A stretch of DNA of 64,000 bases, from contig CAZCGU010000007.1 of NCBI GenBank assembly GCA_964498525.1, positions 1 to 64,000 on the forward strand, written 5' to 3'. The DNA comes from DTU098 sp964498525. GTDB lineage: Bacteria > Bacillota > Desulfotomaculia > Desulfotomaculales > Pelotomaculaceae. The notes beneath the pieces are model-generated. The model made no database searches and was not told the origin of the DNA. It saw nothing but the letters and a program-made list of their open reading frames with translations. Both the position numbers and the translations under genes were made by a program. Of this stretch, positions 36,301 to 44,058 are shown piece by piece; position 1 is the stretch's first letter; every line of letters starts with the position of its first letter.

Positions 36301-36528
36301 GCACCCATGGATATTCCCCCACGGCCGGCGTCTCCGCCGTTTAAAAAATGCTATATTTTCATACATTATATTTAAACCAGATGTTTGAACCGGTGGTTTG
36401 TTTGCTGCCCCTATAAAAGAAGGGGTGTCCCGGCGGCGCTTGCCGAAAGGTGTTAGGCCCGGGTTTGAAGCAATAACTCAACAGCAACTGGAACCATGAT
36501 CCAGCCGGTTTATAAGGGGGGGCTTCTT

Positions 36529-37308
36529 TTGGAGATTACAGTACTGGGGTGCTGGGCTCCCTATCCCCGGGCGGGGGGCGCCTGTTCCGGCTACCTGCTC
36601 CGGGGCGGCGGGCTAAATATCCTGCTGGAAGCAGGCAACGGCAGCCTGAGCAAGTTGATGGGTTTTCTGGACTTCCGCCGCCTGGATGCGGTAATTATCA
36701 GCCACCTGCACCCGGATCACTTCCTGGATCTTTTCCCGCTGCGCCACGCCATAGAAGGCGCAAGAAGGGAAGGGAGCCGCAAGGAGCCGTTAAAACTCTT
36801 TTTGCCGGCAATGCCGGACCAGGTATTTCAGGTTCTGGCGGGGTACAAAAAAGCTTTTAACCTGGTTCCTATTGAGGAAATTCCCCTGGAAGAGGATCTG
36901 TCCGGTACCGCGGTGCGAAGGCTGGACCTGGGCGGGCTGAGCATCCGCTTTGTTCCCGCCCAACATTCCCTGCCGGGGTATATTATATCCTTTACGGGGG
37001 CAGGCAAGCTGGTCTTTTCCGGCGATACCGCCTGGACGGAAAAGCTGGTGGAAGCCGCCCGGGACGCCGACCTTTTTTTGTGCGAGGCCAGCGGCCAGAA
37101 CCAGGACGCCGGATACCTGGAAGGCGTCCACCTCACTGCCCGTCAGGCCGGGGAGACGGCCCGCCGGGCCGGTGCAAAGCAGTTGATGCTTACGCACTTC
37201 TGGCCTGAATACGATCCGGACCTGCTGGTCCAACAGGCAAGGGCATCCTTCAAAGGTCCGGTACTGGCAGTCCAGGAAGGCAGGACCTACCGGGTTATAC
37301 CGGAATAA
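36529..37308 (+). CDS. MBL-fold hydrolase, RNase Z-like (YhfI-type)
   Basis: A 259-residue metallo-beta-lactamase-fold protein of the ElaC/YhfI branch. It opens MEITVLGCWAPYPRAGGACSGYLL. Metal ligands are ISHLHPDHFLDLFPLR (about 68-83), FSGDTAWTEKL (about 165) and LTHFWPEYDP near the end. It lacks a clear exosite arm of true RNase Z. TTG 36529 lies 6 bases after AAGGGGGGG; the ATG at 36496 upstream of that site is rejected. Substrate unknown, possibly a phosphodiester or small ester. Confidence 0.85.
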   Translation: MEITVLGCWAPYPRAGGACSGYLLRGGGLNILLEAGNGSLSKLMGFLDFRRLDAVIISHLHPDHFLDLFPLRHAIEGARREGSRKEPLKLFLPAMPDQVFQVLAGYKKAFNLVPIEEIPLEEDLSGTAVRRLDLGGLSIRFVPAQHSLPGYIISFTGAGKLVFSGDTAWTEKLVEAARDADLFLCEASGQNQDAGYLEGVHLTARQAGETARRAGAKQLMLTHFWPEYDPDLLVQQARASFKGPVLAVQEGRTYRVIPE

Positions 37309-37309
37309 T

Positions 37310-37458
37310 GGCAGGTCTGGCTGGAATTACGGCGGATTTGCCGGGACTGTAACAATTTGCCCAAATCGTAACAGGATCAGCCGGAGCTAATAGCAGGTTT
37401 GCCGGAACTGAAAGAAAATGTTCTGCATGAATAAAAAACAGGATTTGCCGGAACTGTG
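37310..37458. repeat. Degenerate short repeats upstream of rph
   Basis: A motif of the form AGGATTTGCCGGAACTG recurs at about 37331-37349, 37393-37410 and 37439-37457, with weaker copies at 37310-37328 and 37371-37389. Copies differ at 2 to 6 positions and spacing is irregular. No gene fits the stretch. Confidence 0.5.
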
Positions 37459-37529
37459 ATAGGACTTTATTTACCAGTCGTGCGCATTGGTTTCGCTCTG
37501 TATTAACTACTAACCGAGAGGAGATAAGC

Positions 37530-38303
37530 ATGGACAGAGTGGACGGGAGAAAACCGGGAGAGCTGCGCCCCGTGCGGATTACCAGGCACTATAATAAGTA
37601 TGCGGAAGGATCGGTTTTGATTGAAGTAGGGGACACAAAGGTTATCTGCACCGCATCTGTCGAAGAAAAAGCTCCCATGTTTCTCCGGGGAGAGGGAAAG
37701 GGCTGGGTTACCGCCGAGTACGGGATGCTGCCCCGGGCCACCGGGTCCAGAACATCCAGGGAGGCTGCCAGGGGACGGGTGGGTGGCCGCACCCACGAAA
37801 TCCAACGTCTAATAGGACGCTCCCTGCGATCGGTGGTGGATTTATCGGCCCTTGGCGAGCGGACGGTCTGGCTGGACTGCGACGTTATTCAGGCGGATGG
37901 GGGTACCAGGACAGCTTCCATCACCGGGGCCTTTGTTGCGCTGGTGGATGCTTTAAACAAGCTCAGGGCGGAAGGTCAGCTGGCCCGCCTGCCTGTGTCG
38001 GACTATATTGCCGCTACCAGCGTGGGGCGGCTGAAGAAGGAAATTATTTTAGATTTGTGCTACGAAGAGGATTCCAGAGCGGAGGTGGACATGAATATCG
38101 TCATGACCGGCGTCGGGCGCTTTGTCGAAGTGCAGGGCACCGGCGAGGAGGCAACCTTTGACCGGCGGGAGATAAACAGCATGATTGATCTGGCCGCAAA
38201 GGGAATCGACCAGCTTATAACTGTTCAAAAGGAAGCGCTTGGCGCTGCTGCAAAGGATATCGGGGGAGGCAATAAAATTGAAGGTGGTACTGGCAACAAA
38301 TAA
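37530..38303 (+). CDS. rph: Ribonuclease PH
   Basis: A 257-residue phosphorolytic 3'-exoribonuclease that trims tRNA 3' ends. It opens MDRVDGRKPGELRPVRI, with GWVTAEYGMLPRATGSR, RLIGRSLR, TVWLDCDVIQADGGTRTASITGA and the catalytic DLCYEEDSRAEVDMNIVMTG. ATG 37530 after GAGAGGAG. Overlaps rdgB by 26 bases. Confidence 0.96.
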   Translation: MDRVDGRKPGELRPVRITRHYNKYAEGSVLIEVGDTKVICTASVEEKAPMFLRGEGKGWVTAEYGMLPRATGSRTSREAARGRVGGRTHEIQRLIGRSLRSVVDLSALGERTVWLDCDVIQADGGTRTASITGAFVALVDALNKLRAEGQLARLPVSDYIAATSVGRLKKEIILDLCYEEDSRAEVDMNIVMTGVGRFVEVQGTGEEATFDRREINSMIDLAAKGIDQLITVQKEALGAAAKDIGGGNKIEGGTGNK

Positions 38304-38892
38304 CCCGGGGAAAGTAAGGGAAATTTCCGGGATCCTGAATACCCACGGGATTGATGTGGTGTCGCTGAAGGAGTATCCCGGCCTGGGGGAGATTGAAGAA
38401 GACGGGTGTACGTTCAAGGATAATGCCGCTAAAAAAGCTCTGGCAGCCTGCGGGCATACCGGCCTGATGTCTTTGGCCGACGATTCCGGCCTGGAAGTGG
38501 ACTTTCTGGACGGCGCTCCCGGAATAAACTCCTCCCGCTTTGCGGGGGAGGATAAGGACGACGCGGCCAACAACCAGAAGCTTCTGGAACTCCTGGCCGG
38601 TGTTCCGGAACAGGAGCGCACCGCCCGTTTTCGCTGCGTCGTGGCGATTGTTGACAAGGAAGGCTGGATTTATACCGCCGAGGGTGTCTGTGAAGGGATA
38701 ATCGCCACGGAGCCGCGCGGGAAAGGGGGTTTCGGTTACGACCCGCTTTTCTGCCTGCCGGAATACGGCAAAACCTTTGCCGAACTGGAGCCGGAGATCA
38801 AAAATGAAATCAGTCACCGGGCCCAGGCCCTGGCCGGCGCTCTGGATATCCTTTCCGAGCTGGAGAGGGTGAACCAGGAGGACGGGGAGTGA
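38278..38892 (+). CDS. rdgB: XTP/dITP pyrophosphatase
   Basis: A 204-residue house-cleaning NTPase that removes non-canonical purine nucleotides. ATNNPGKVREI (substrate loop, about 5-15), LADDSGLEVDFLDGAPGINSSRFAGE and GGFGYDPLF are family motifs. TTG 38278, after GGGAGG inside rph, gives the correct N-terminus MKVVLATNN; the frame open upstream is rph shadow. Order rph-rdgB-yfcE is the standard Firmicute arrangement. Confidence 0.95.
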   Translation: MKVVLATNNPGKVREISGILNTHGIDVVSLKEYPGLGEIEEDGCTFKDNAAKKALAACGHTGLMSLADDSGLEVDFLDGAPGINSSRFAGEDKDDAANNQKLLELLAGVPEQERTARFRCVVAIVDKEGWIYTAEGVCEGIIATEPRGKGGFGYDPLFCLPEYGKTFAELEPEIKNEISHRAQALAGALDILSELERVNQEDGE

Positions 38893-38899
38893 TACCGAG

Positions 38900-39376
38900 G
38901 TGCGGCTTATTGTTTTCAGCGACAGCCACGGCCTGCTGGAACACGCCCTTTGGGCGCTGGGGGAGACCGGGCAGGCGGACCTTATCCTTCATGCCGGCGA
39001 CAACTACCGGGACGCCCTGAAGCTTGCCGCAGTAACCGGACTGCCTGTAAAGGCTGTGCCCGGCAACTGCGACCAGGGCGAAAAGGAGCCGCTGGAATTG
39101 CTGCTGGAACTGGCGGGCCACAGGATACTGCTGACCCACGGGCACAGAATTGCCCACGGGCGGTTGCTGGAAGGATTGCTGGCCCGGGCTGCGGAAACCG
39201 GAGCCAGCGCCGTTGTTTTCGGTCACACCCACATAGCGGAGGTAAGGTGGGATGCCGGCGTCCTGTTATTTAACCCGGGCAGCATTTCCAGGCCCCGGGA
39301 CCGGCAAAGGCCCAGTTACGGGATCCTTGACCTGGACAAGGACGGAATCAGGCCGTTAATTTGCCGGGTACCATAA
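38900..39376 (+). CDS. Metallophosphoesterase, YfcE/MJ0936 family
   Basis: A 158-residue binuclear-metal phosphodiesterase. The motifs VFSDSHG, HAGDN, PGNCDQG, LTHGH and FGHTHIAE are in canonical order. GTG 38900 is 8 bases after rdgB. The C-terminus ends GILDLDKDGIRPLIC, typical of the family. The physiological substrate is unknown. Confidence 0.92.
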   Translation: MRLIVFSDSHGLLEHALWALGETGQADLILHAGDNYRDALKLAAVTGLPVKAVPGNCDQGEKEPLELLLELAGHRILLTHGHRIAHGRLLEGLLARAAETGASAVVFGHTHIAEVRWDAGVLLFNPGSISRPRDRQRPSYGILDLDKDGIRPLICRVP

Positions 39377-39403
39377 AAAGAAACTTTTTGGGGCAAAATA
39401 ACT

Positions 39404-39432
39404 TTGACGCCGGAGGGGTTTTTCGATATAAT
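39404..39432 (+). promoter_or_regulatory. Promoter of the tRNA-Gly/tRNA-Arg pair
   Basis: TTGACG (39404-39409), 17-base spacer, perfect TATAAT (39427-39432), 31 bases before tRNA-Gly. Confidence 0.8.
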
Positions 39433-39463
39433 ATTGATTGCATCAAAAAAAGGATTTATTCAG

Positions 39464-39537
39464 GCGGGTGTAGCTCAATGGTAGAGCGTCGGCCTTCCAA
39501 GCCGATTACGTGGGTTCGATTCCCATCACCCGCTCCA
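39464..39537 (+). tRNA. tRNA-Gly(TCC)
   Basis: A 74-base cloverleaf with acceptor GCGGGTG/CACCCGC, anticodon loop CTTCCAA (TCC), T arm GTGGG-TTCGATT-CCCAT and encoded CCA. Confidence 0.97.
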
Positions 39538-39542
39538 TATTT

Positions 39543-39620
<78 letters not shown>

Positions 39621-40211
39621 TGAAATATAGTAATGGCAAGGGCTGCCGGGTTGGAAGTCCTTGCCATTGCCTTTCAAAAGTAAAAATTGTGCCAGAAATT
39701 GTGCCAAACATTTCAAAACAGCTTTTTAAGGCCAATATAAAACCCTACTGATTTAACATGCATTCTTGGGTAAGCCTGAACTTATGACCCCCGAGTGGCC
39801 CCTGTTTTTTTCAGCAATGTTAAAAGAAAAGCTGCTTGATACTTCGTCAAGTTCGGCCATCCTATTCGATCTACCGCCTTTTTCCCCGAGTTCAAATCGT
39901 TAAACCTCATTGTGCCTAAACTGGGTAGCTTTTGTGCTGTACTTATCAATCGGTAAAAAGTCTAAGATTGCCCGGGGTGCCCGGTTATTTTAGTATATAA
40001 GGCTCTATAATCTTTTTTTATGCAATGACCTTTTTATTTTTATTAACCGCGCGAAGGAACTGTTAACTTGGCCCTGTAATCTGGCTAACAATACCTCTAT
40101 GCGTTAACCTGCCATCATAAAGAGGTAGACAAGTAAAACATAAAGAAAGCGGCCCGCAGGCCGTTAACTAGTCATAGGTTGGAATTTTATAACAAGATTA
40201 AAGGACAGGTT
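39621..40211. other. Element left end, non-coding, with integrase arm-site candidates
   Basis: About 590 bases without a gene. The 29-base segment at 39689-39717 (GTGCCAGAAATTGTGCCAAA and on) recurs at 56457-56485 with two differences, at the other end of the element. A GC hairpin (GCGGCCCGCAGGCCGT, about 40149-40164) and a T8 tract near 40223 lie close to the integrase 3' end. Confidence 0.6.
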
Positions 40212-41630
40212 TTAAATCTGCCTTTTTTTTGCATCGGTTTTGCAATTGCCCTTTATGTTCTGATAGGCTTGTTCCAACCGGTCAGCTGCTTCTTTGTCAG
40301 CGCTTTTTAAGTAGTGGCCGTAAATGTCCATTGTGGTGGATATGTTGGCATGACCCAGACGGCCACTAATACTTTTGGTTGGCAGCCCCTGGTTGATCAT
40401 CATGGTAGCTGCGGTATGCCGCAGGCCATGGAAGTTAAGCGGTGGGAGTTTCTGCCCCCGCCGGATCCGATCAAGGCTTTTTCGCCCGATTATGTTGATA
40501 ATTTTATCTTCAACGGCATCCAACTTTTTTTTCATGGATTTTGAATTTGCGCCGTTTAACTTTATGTACGGTTCTCTCAAGCTTTCCAGCGTGTCCAATT
40601 CCTCTGCACTCAATTTATTACGTATAGCGGCTATTTCAGCATCAAAGGCTTCCCTGGTATTATAGGTCCTGATGAACTTAGGCCACCACGAACTGACTGT
40701 GTCGGGATGCATCGGCTGGCCGTCCCAGGTGGTAAATAAACGGTCTGAGCCTTGCCATAGCTCTCCCACCTTCAAGCGATCCTTAACCTGCTCTTTTCTG
40801 TATTCCTGAAGCATGTGCACCAGGAAAGGCGGCAGAGACAGGAGCCTCTCAGAGGATTCGTTTTTTGGATTCTTCGTGAAAACCCCCCGCTTGGGCAGGT
40901 ATTGGCTTGCCTGTCTAACCGTCAATGTGGCTTTGTCAAGATTTATGTCCTGCCATTCGAGCCCTAGCAGTTCACCGCGGCGCTGGCCGGTAAATATGGC
41001 AAGCTGAACAAGAACCTGATATTTTAATTCTTCTCCCTCCATGGCTGTCAGTAACGTTGCCACTTGATTTTCATCGTAACAGGTAGTTTGCTTCTTTGGA
41101 ACCTTCGATAGCGGCTTAACCTTGCCGGCTGGGTTCGAGCTAATAACTTGCCATTGGACTGCGCAACTAAGAATACTTGATATGACACGATGGTGCTGCA
41201 GGATTGTTTTGGCCGATAACCCGCCTTTTTTTCCGTCCTTCCGGACTCCGTCCTCTTGTAGGTTCCTATAAAATCCCAATAGGTGTACAGGTGTTATTTT
41301 CTCCATTTTTAAGTGCCCCATTGCTGGAATGATACGGCTATCAAGAATTTCTTTGTAACGATAGCGCGTCTTTGGCGCAAGGTTATCTTCCACCTCTGCA
41401 TAATCCCTGAGCCAGCGGTCCACGAAGTCCTTAAAAGTGAATTTGCTGGATTCGACATATTCATTTTTTTCCACTTCGGCCACGAATTTGGCTAGTTCCT
41501 TTTCCGCTTCCCGGTCCGACTTTGCCGCGATTGTCTTAGTGGGCCGCTTTCTTTTCCCATCAGGACCTGTCCCGCCACTGGCAAACAGCCTGTATTTACC
41601 ATTCTTTGTTTTTTCATAGTAGCCTGCCAT
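40212..41630 (-). CDS. int: Tyrosine-type site-specific integrase
   Basis: A 472-residue recombinase. An AP2-like arm-binding N-terminus (about 1-55) precedes the SAM-like core-binding domain (about 64-160) and the catalytic domain. Catalytic residues by motif: Arg217 (TGQRRGE), Lys256, His401-x-x-Arg404 (FHGLRHT), His427 (LGHAN) and Tyr437 (MDIYGHY). Residues about 322-396 form a charged helical insert between the usual core and the HxxR box, making the protein about 80 residues longer than typical phage integrases. It shares a TAATG junction with the upstream zinc-finger gene. Confidence 0.93.
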   Translation of the reverse strand: MAGYYEKTKNGKYRLFASGGTGPDGKRKRPTKTIAAKSDREAEKELAKFVAEVEKNEYVESSKFTFKDFVDRWLRDYAEVEDNLAPKTRYRYKEILDSRIIPAMGHLKMEKITPVHLLGFYRNLQEDGVRKDGKKGGLSAKTILQHHRVISSILSCAVQWQVISSNPAGKVKPLSKVPKKQTTCYDENQVATLLTAMEGEELKYQVLVQLAIFTGQRRGELLGLEWQDINLDKATLTVRQASQYLPKRGVFTKNPKNESSERLLSLPPFLVHMLQEYRKEQVKDRLKVGELWQGSDRLFTTWDGQPMHPDTVSSWWPKFIRTYNTREAFDAEIAAIRNKLSAEELDTLESLREPYIKLNGANSKSMKKKLDAVEDKIINIIGRKSLDRIRRGQKLPPLNFHGLRHTAATMMINQGLPTKSISGRLGHANISTTMDIYGHYLKSADKEAADRLEQAYQNIKGNCKTDAKKRQI

Positions 41631-42709
41631 TAATTAAACCTCCCTTTAAAAGATTTTATCTTAGCATCAAGTTCTTCTTCCTTCCTTTTTACCCAGGCTT
41701 CCAATTTTTCTGTTTGCTTCTTGGTAAGAATCTGACCCTTACCCGGCGTCTTTTTGTTATATTCAGCCTTAAATTTATTATGCCATCTTTTCAGGTCCTC
41801 TTTTTTGTCCGGAGGGATTGATTTAACAGAAAAAGGGCTGCTGTTGTTATTAATCCTCTGTTCGATATTCCACGCGATTTTTTTGTATTCTTCATTTACC
41901 CTTGCCGCGTTTCTTCTTTTATTTCTGTTTTTTTCTATACACCCTTTACAGAGATCCTTGGTATTCTTCGATTCCTTTCGCGGATTTGTGAAAAACGGCG
42001 TTCCACACTTGACACATATAAGGATTTTGCCCTGTAGGTTCTGAAAAATAGCAAAATACATTGAGCCTAATAAATTATGGAACTCCATCATTGGTCTAAG
42101 AAAGGCGTCGTTATCTTTACAATCAAGAATTAAGTACGGGTTAACACCAGTAAGATGTTTGTTGATTATATTCTGAATTTTAAATAAAGCACCAAAGGGA
42201 CTGTTATCAAGCTGCTTCCGATATTCAGGTGAGTAATTCATACTACAAGCCTCATTGGGTATATCTTGGGAATTATTTAAATTGTTATCTTCTTTAAAAA
42301 GCGGTGGGTTTTCTTTTAGATAATTTAGCCATTTAAGCACCTCAGACATTTCTTTGGTTTCCTTAACCCAATCCATAAAGGTTTCCTTGTACGGAATCGA
42401 CCCTTTCCGTCCCCGGTTAATTCCCATCATGCCATACTTTGATATAAATTTAACTACATTTTCTACAAATATTTCCTTGCTTGTGTTTGCTTTATACAGT
42501 GTGGCAAATTGTTCCGCAATATCTAAGGCGGGTACGGTTTGGCCTGTGTAGTTTGGATTAGACATAACATCATCGTCACCAAAACTAATTGTATAATCCT
42601 TTTTTTCATCTATTGAAACAAATTCCTTTGTATCCTCCTGGTATATTGCTGTACGCCTGCGCCACTCTGCGATTATGCCGTAGTGCATATCCCGTACACG
42701 CTCCCTCAT
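41630..42709 (-). CDS. Zinc-finger protein of unknown function, co-transcribed with int
   Basis: A 359-residue acidic-then-basic protein. The C-terminal third holds CVKCGTPFFTNPRKES followed by LCKGC (about 233-259), a CxxC-x(n)-CxxC zinc site, then a strongly basic helical tail (about 262-359). The N-terminal two thirds show no known domain. It occupies the position of the master repressor in satellites (leftward, beside int, divergent from xis/rep), so a DNA-binding regulatory role is a reasonable guess. The ATG at 42709 has no clear ribosome site; ATG 42688 is an alternative start. Overlaps int by one base. Confidence 0.6.
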   Translation of the reverse strand: MRERVRDMHYGIIAEWRRRTAIYQEDTKEFVSIDEKKDYTISFGDDDVMSNPNYTGQTVPALDIAEQFATLYKANTSKEIFVENVVKFISKYGMMGINRGRKGSIPYKETFMDWVKETKEMSEVLKWLNYLKENPPLFKEDNNLNNSQDIPNEACSMNYSPEYRKQLDNSPFGALFKIQNIINKHLTGVNPYLILDCKDNDAFLRPMMEFHNLLGSMYFAIFQNLQGKILICVKCGTPFFTNPRKESKNTKDLCKGCIEKNRNKRRNAARVNEEYKKIAWNIEQRINNNSSPFSVKSIPPDKKEDLKRWHNKFKAEYNKKTPGKGQILTKKQTEKLEAWVKRKEEELDAKIKSFKGRFN

Positions 42710-42759
42710 GATACAACATTATTATCAAACTATCTTTATTCATAATTATAATATACCAT

Positions 42760-42773
42760 TTGACTAGAGTCAA
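42760..42773. promoter_or_regulatory. Palindromic operator candidate in the divergent region
   Basis: TTGACT-AG-AGTCAA is a perfect 6+2+6 palindrome in the only divergent intergenic space of the element (42710-42803). AT-rich -10-like sequences (TATAAT at about 42746) surround it. It is a likely binding site for the XRE protein or the leftward regulator. Confidence 0.5.
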
Positions 42774-42803
42774 TTGGCTTCATCCAAAAAAGGAGGTAAA
42801 TTC

Positions 42804-43031
42804 ATGAATCGTGTTAGAAAGTGGCTGGACAGAAAAAACATGACCATTCTTGAGTTGTCCAGGCGGGCCAGGATCGCACCCTCGGATCTGGGCCAGGCAA
42901 TAAGTGAGAAAAAACCGTTTTTCCCGAATTGGCGACGGCGAGTTAGTCAGGCCCTGGACATCCCGGAAAGGGAACTGTTCCCGGAGAATGTCAGGAGAGA
43001 GGGTAATAGCCATGGTCCGCGAGACAATTAA
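42804..43031 (+). CDS. XRE-family helix-turn-helix regulator
   Basis: A 75-residue protein consisting of one HTH domain: RKWLDRKNMTILELSRRARIAPSDLGQAISEKKPFF, then QALDIPERELFPE. ATG 42804 follows AAGGAGG; the upstream in-frame TTG 42774 is rejected. First gene of the rightward operon; overlaps xis by 20 bases. Probably a Cro/Str-like switch. Confidence 0.8.
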   Translation: MNRVRKWLDRKNMTILELSRRARIAPSDLGQAISEKKPFFPNWRRRVSQALDIPERELFPENVRREGNSHGPRDN

Positions 43032-43239
43032 CGCCAAACAAGCCGCTCAAATCATAGGCATAAGCGATTGGAAGATTTTCGAAATGGCCCGACGCGGGCT
43101 GATTCCCCATATTCGTCCGAAGGGATGTCGCCGGGTGCTGTTCCGCCGGACAAGTCTGCTGGCCTGGCTGGAACAGCAGGAGGCGGCCAGTTTAAAGACA
43201 GAGGGGCCGGAGTTCGGGAAGATCCGGAGGGTTCAATAG
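43012..43239 (+). CDS. xis: Excisionase-type HTH protein
   Basis: A 75-residue MerR-like winged HTH (HTH_17) protein: INAKQAAQIIGISDWKIFEMARRGLIPHIRPKGCRRVLFRRTSLLAWLEQQEA is the standard excisionase pattern. It likely directs the integrase to excision by bending the arm sites. ATG 43012 has GAGAGAGGG 8 bases upstream; longer frames lack such a site. Confidence 0.82.
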   Translation: MVRETINAKQAAQIIGISDWKIFEMARRGLIPHIRPKGCRRVLFRRTSLLAWLEQQEAASLKTEGPEFGKIRRVQ

Positions 43240-43332
43240 ATGATTTGGGACGCTGTCAGCGGCCTGCCGCCGGAATGGGGCAACCGTCTCGAAGATCTGC
43301 ATGATGAACATCATATGCCGGGGCAGGTGTAA
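43240..43332 (+). CDS. Short peptide gene
   Basis: A 30-residue frame (MIWDAVSGLPPEWGNRLEDL...) starts right after the xis stop codon, with GGAGGG at 43226-43231. It ends 3 bases before the next start. The tight packing and ribosome site suggest translation; function unknown. Confidence 0.45.
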   Translation: MIWDAVSGLPPEWGNRLEDLHDEHHMPGQV

Positions 43333-43335
43333 AAA

Positions 43336-44058
43336 GTGACCGAAAGACACAATACAGGCGGCTACATAATGTTTGCCCGTAGTACTTATAAAGACAGTAA
43401 AACATGGAACAGCCTGAACCCGGTTCAAAAAACAATCATGATGACCCTAATAATGCTGGCAAACCATAAGGACGGCACATGGTGGGACGATGTAAAAAAG
43501 GAATGGGTGCCGATTAAACGCGGGCAATTAATTACTTCACTGAACCGCCTACAAAAAGCCTGTGGTAAAGGCGTAAGCGTCCAAAACATAAGAACATGCT
43601 TTGTTAATTTAGAAAAAATGGGATTTTTAACATACAAATCAACAAAGCAATATAGGCTTGTAACCATTGTAAATTATGACTTTTATCAATGTCCCGAGAA
43701 TTATCAACAAAGCAATCAACAAAAGCCTAACAAAGCCCTAACAACAAACAAGAATGTAAAGAATGTAAAGAATAATATATATATACCCGTGATAAATCAT
43801 CTAAACAAAAAAGCCGGCACAAACTACAGGGCAACGACTAAGGCAACACAGCGGTTTATAGACGCTAGGCTGGCCGAAGGATTTACAGAAGTGGATTTTA
43901 TTACGGCCATAAACAATAAAGTCAAAGACTGGACAGGAACAGACATGGCAAAATATCTAAGGCCGGAAACGCTGTTCGGAACAAAGTTCGAATCGTACCT
44001 TAATCAGTCGATTAGCGAAACAAAAAATAATAAGGATGAGGTGGAGGTGATAAGATGA
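43336..44058 (+). CDS. Phage-type replication initiator (DnaD-like / phage C-terminal domain)
   Basis: A 240-residue protein. The N-terminal winged helix (about 12-115) is typical of phage replisome organisers: MFARSTYKDSKTWNSLNPVQKTIMMTLIMLANHKDG, RGQLITSLNRLQKACGKGVSVQNIRTCFVNLEKMGFL. An Asn/Lys/Gln-rich linker follows. The C-terminal domain (VINHLNKKAGTNYRATTKATQRFIDARLAEGF, then WTGTDMAKYLRPETLFGTKFESYLNQ) is the conserved phage Phg_2220_C module. Overlaps the primase-helicase by 4 bases. GTG 43336. Confidence 0.85.
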   Translation: MTERHNTGGYIMFARSTYKDSKTWNSLNPVQKTIMMTLIMLANHKDGTWWDDVKKEWVPIKRGQLITSLNRLQKACGKGVSVQNIRTCFVNLEKMGFLTYKSTKQYRLVTIVNYDFYQCPENYQQSNQQKPNKALTTNKNVKNVKNNIYIPVINHLNKKAGTNYRATTKATQRFIDARLAEGFTEVDFITAINNKVKDWTGTDMAKYLRPETLFGTKFESYLNQSISETKNNKDEVEVIR

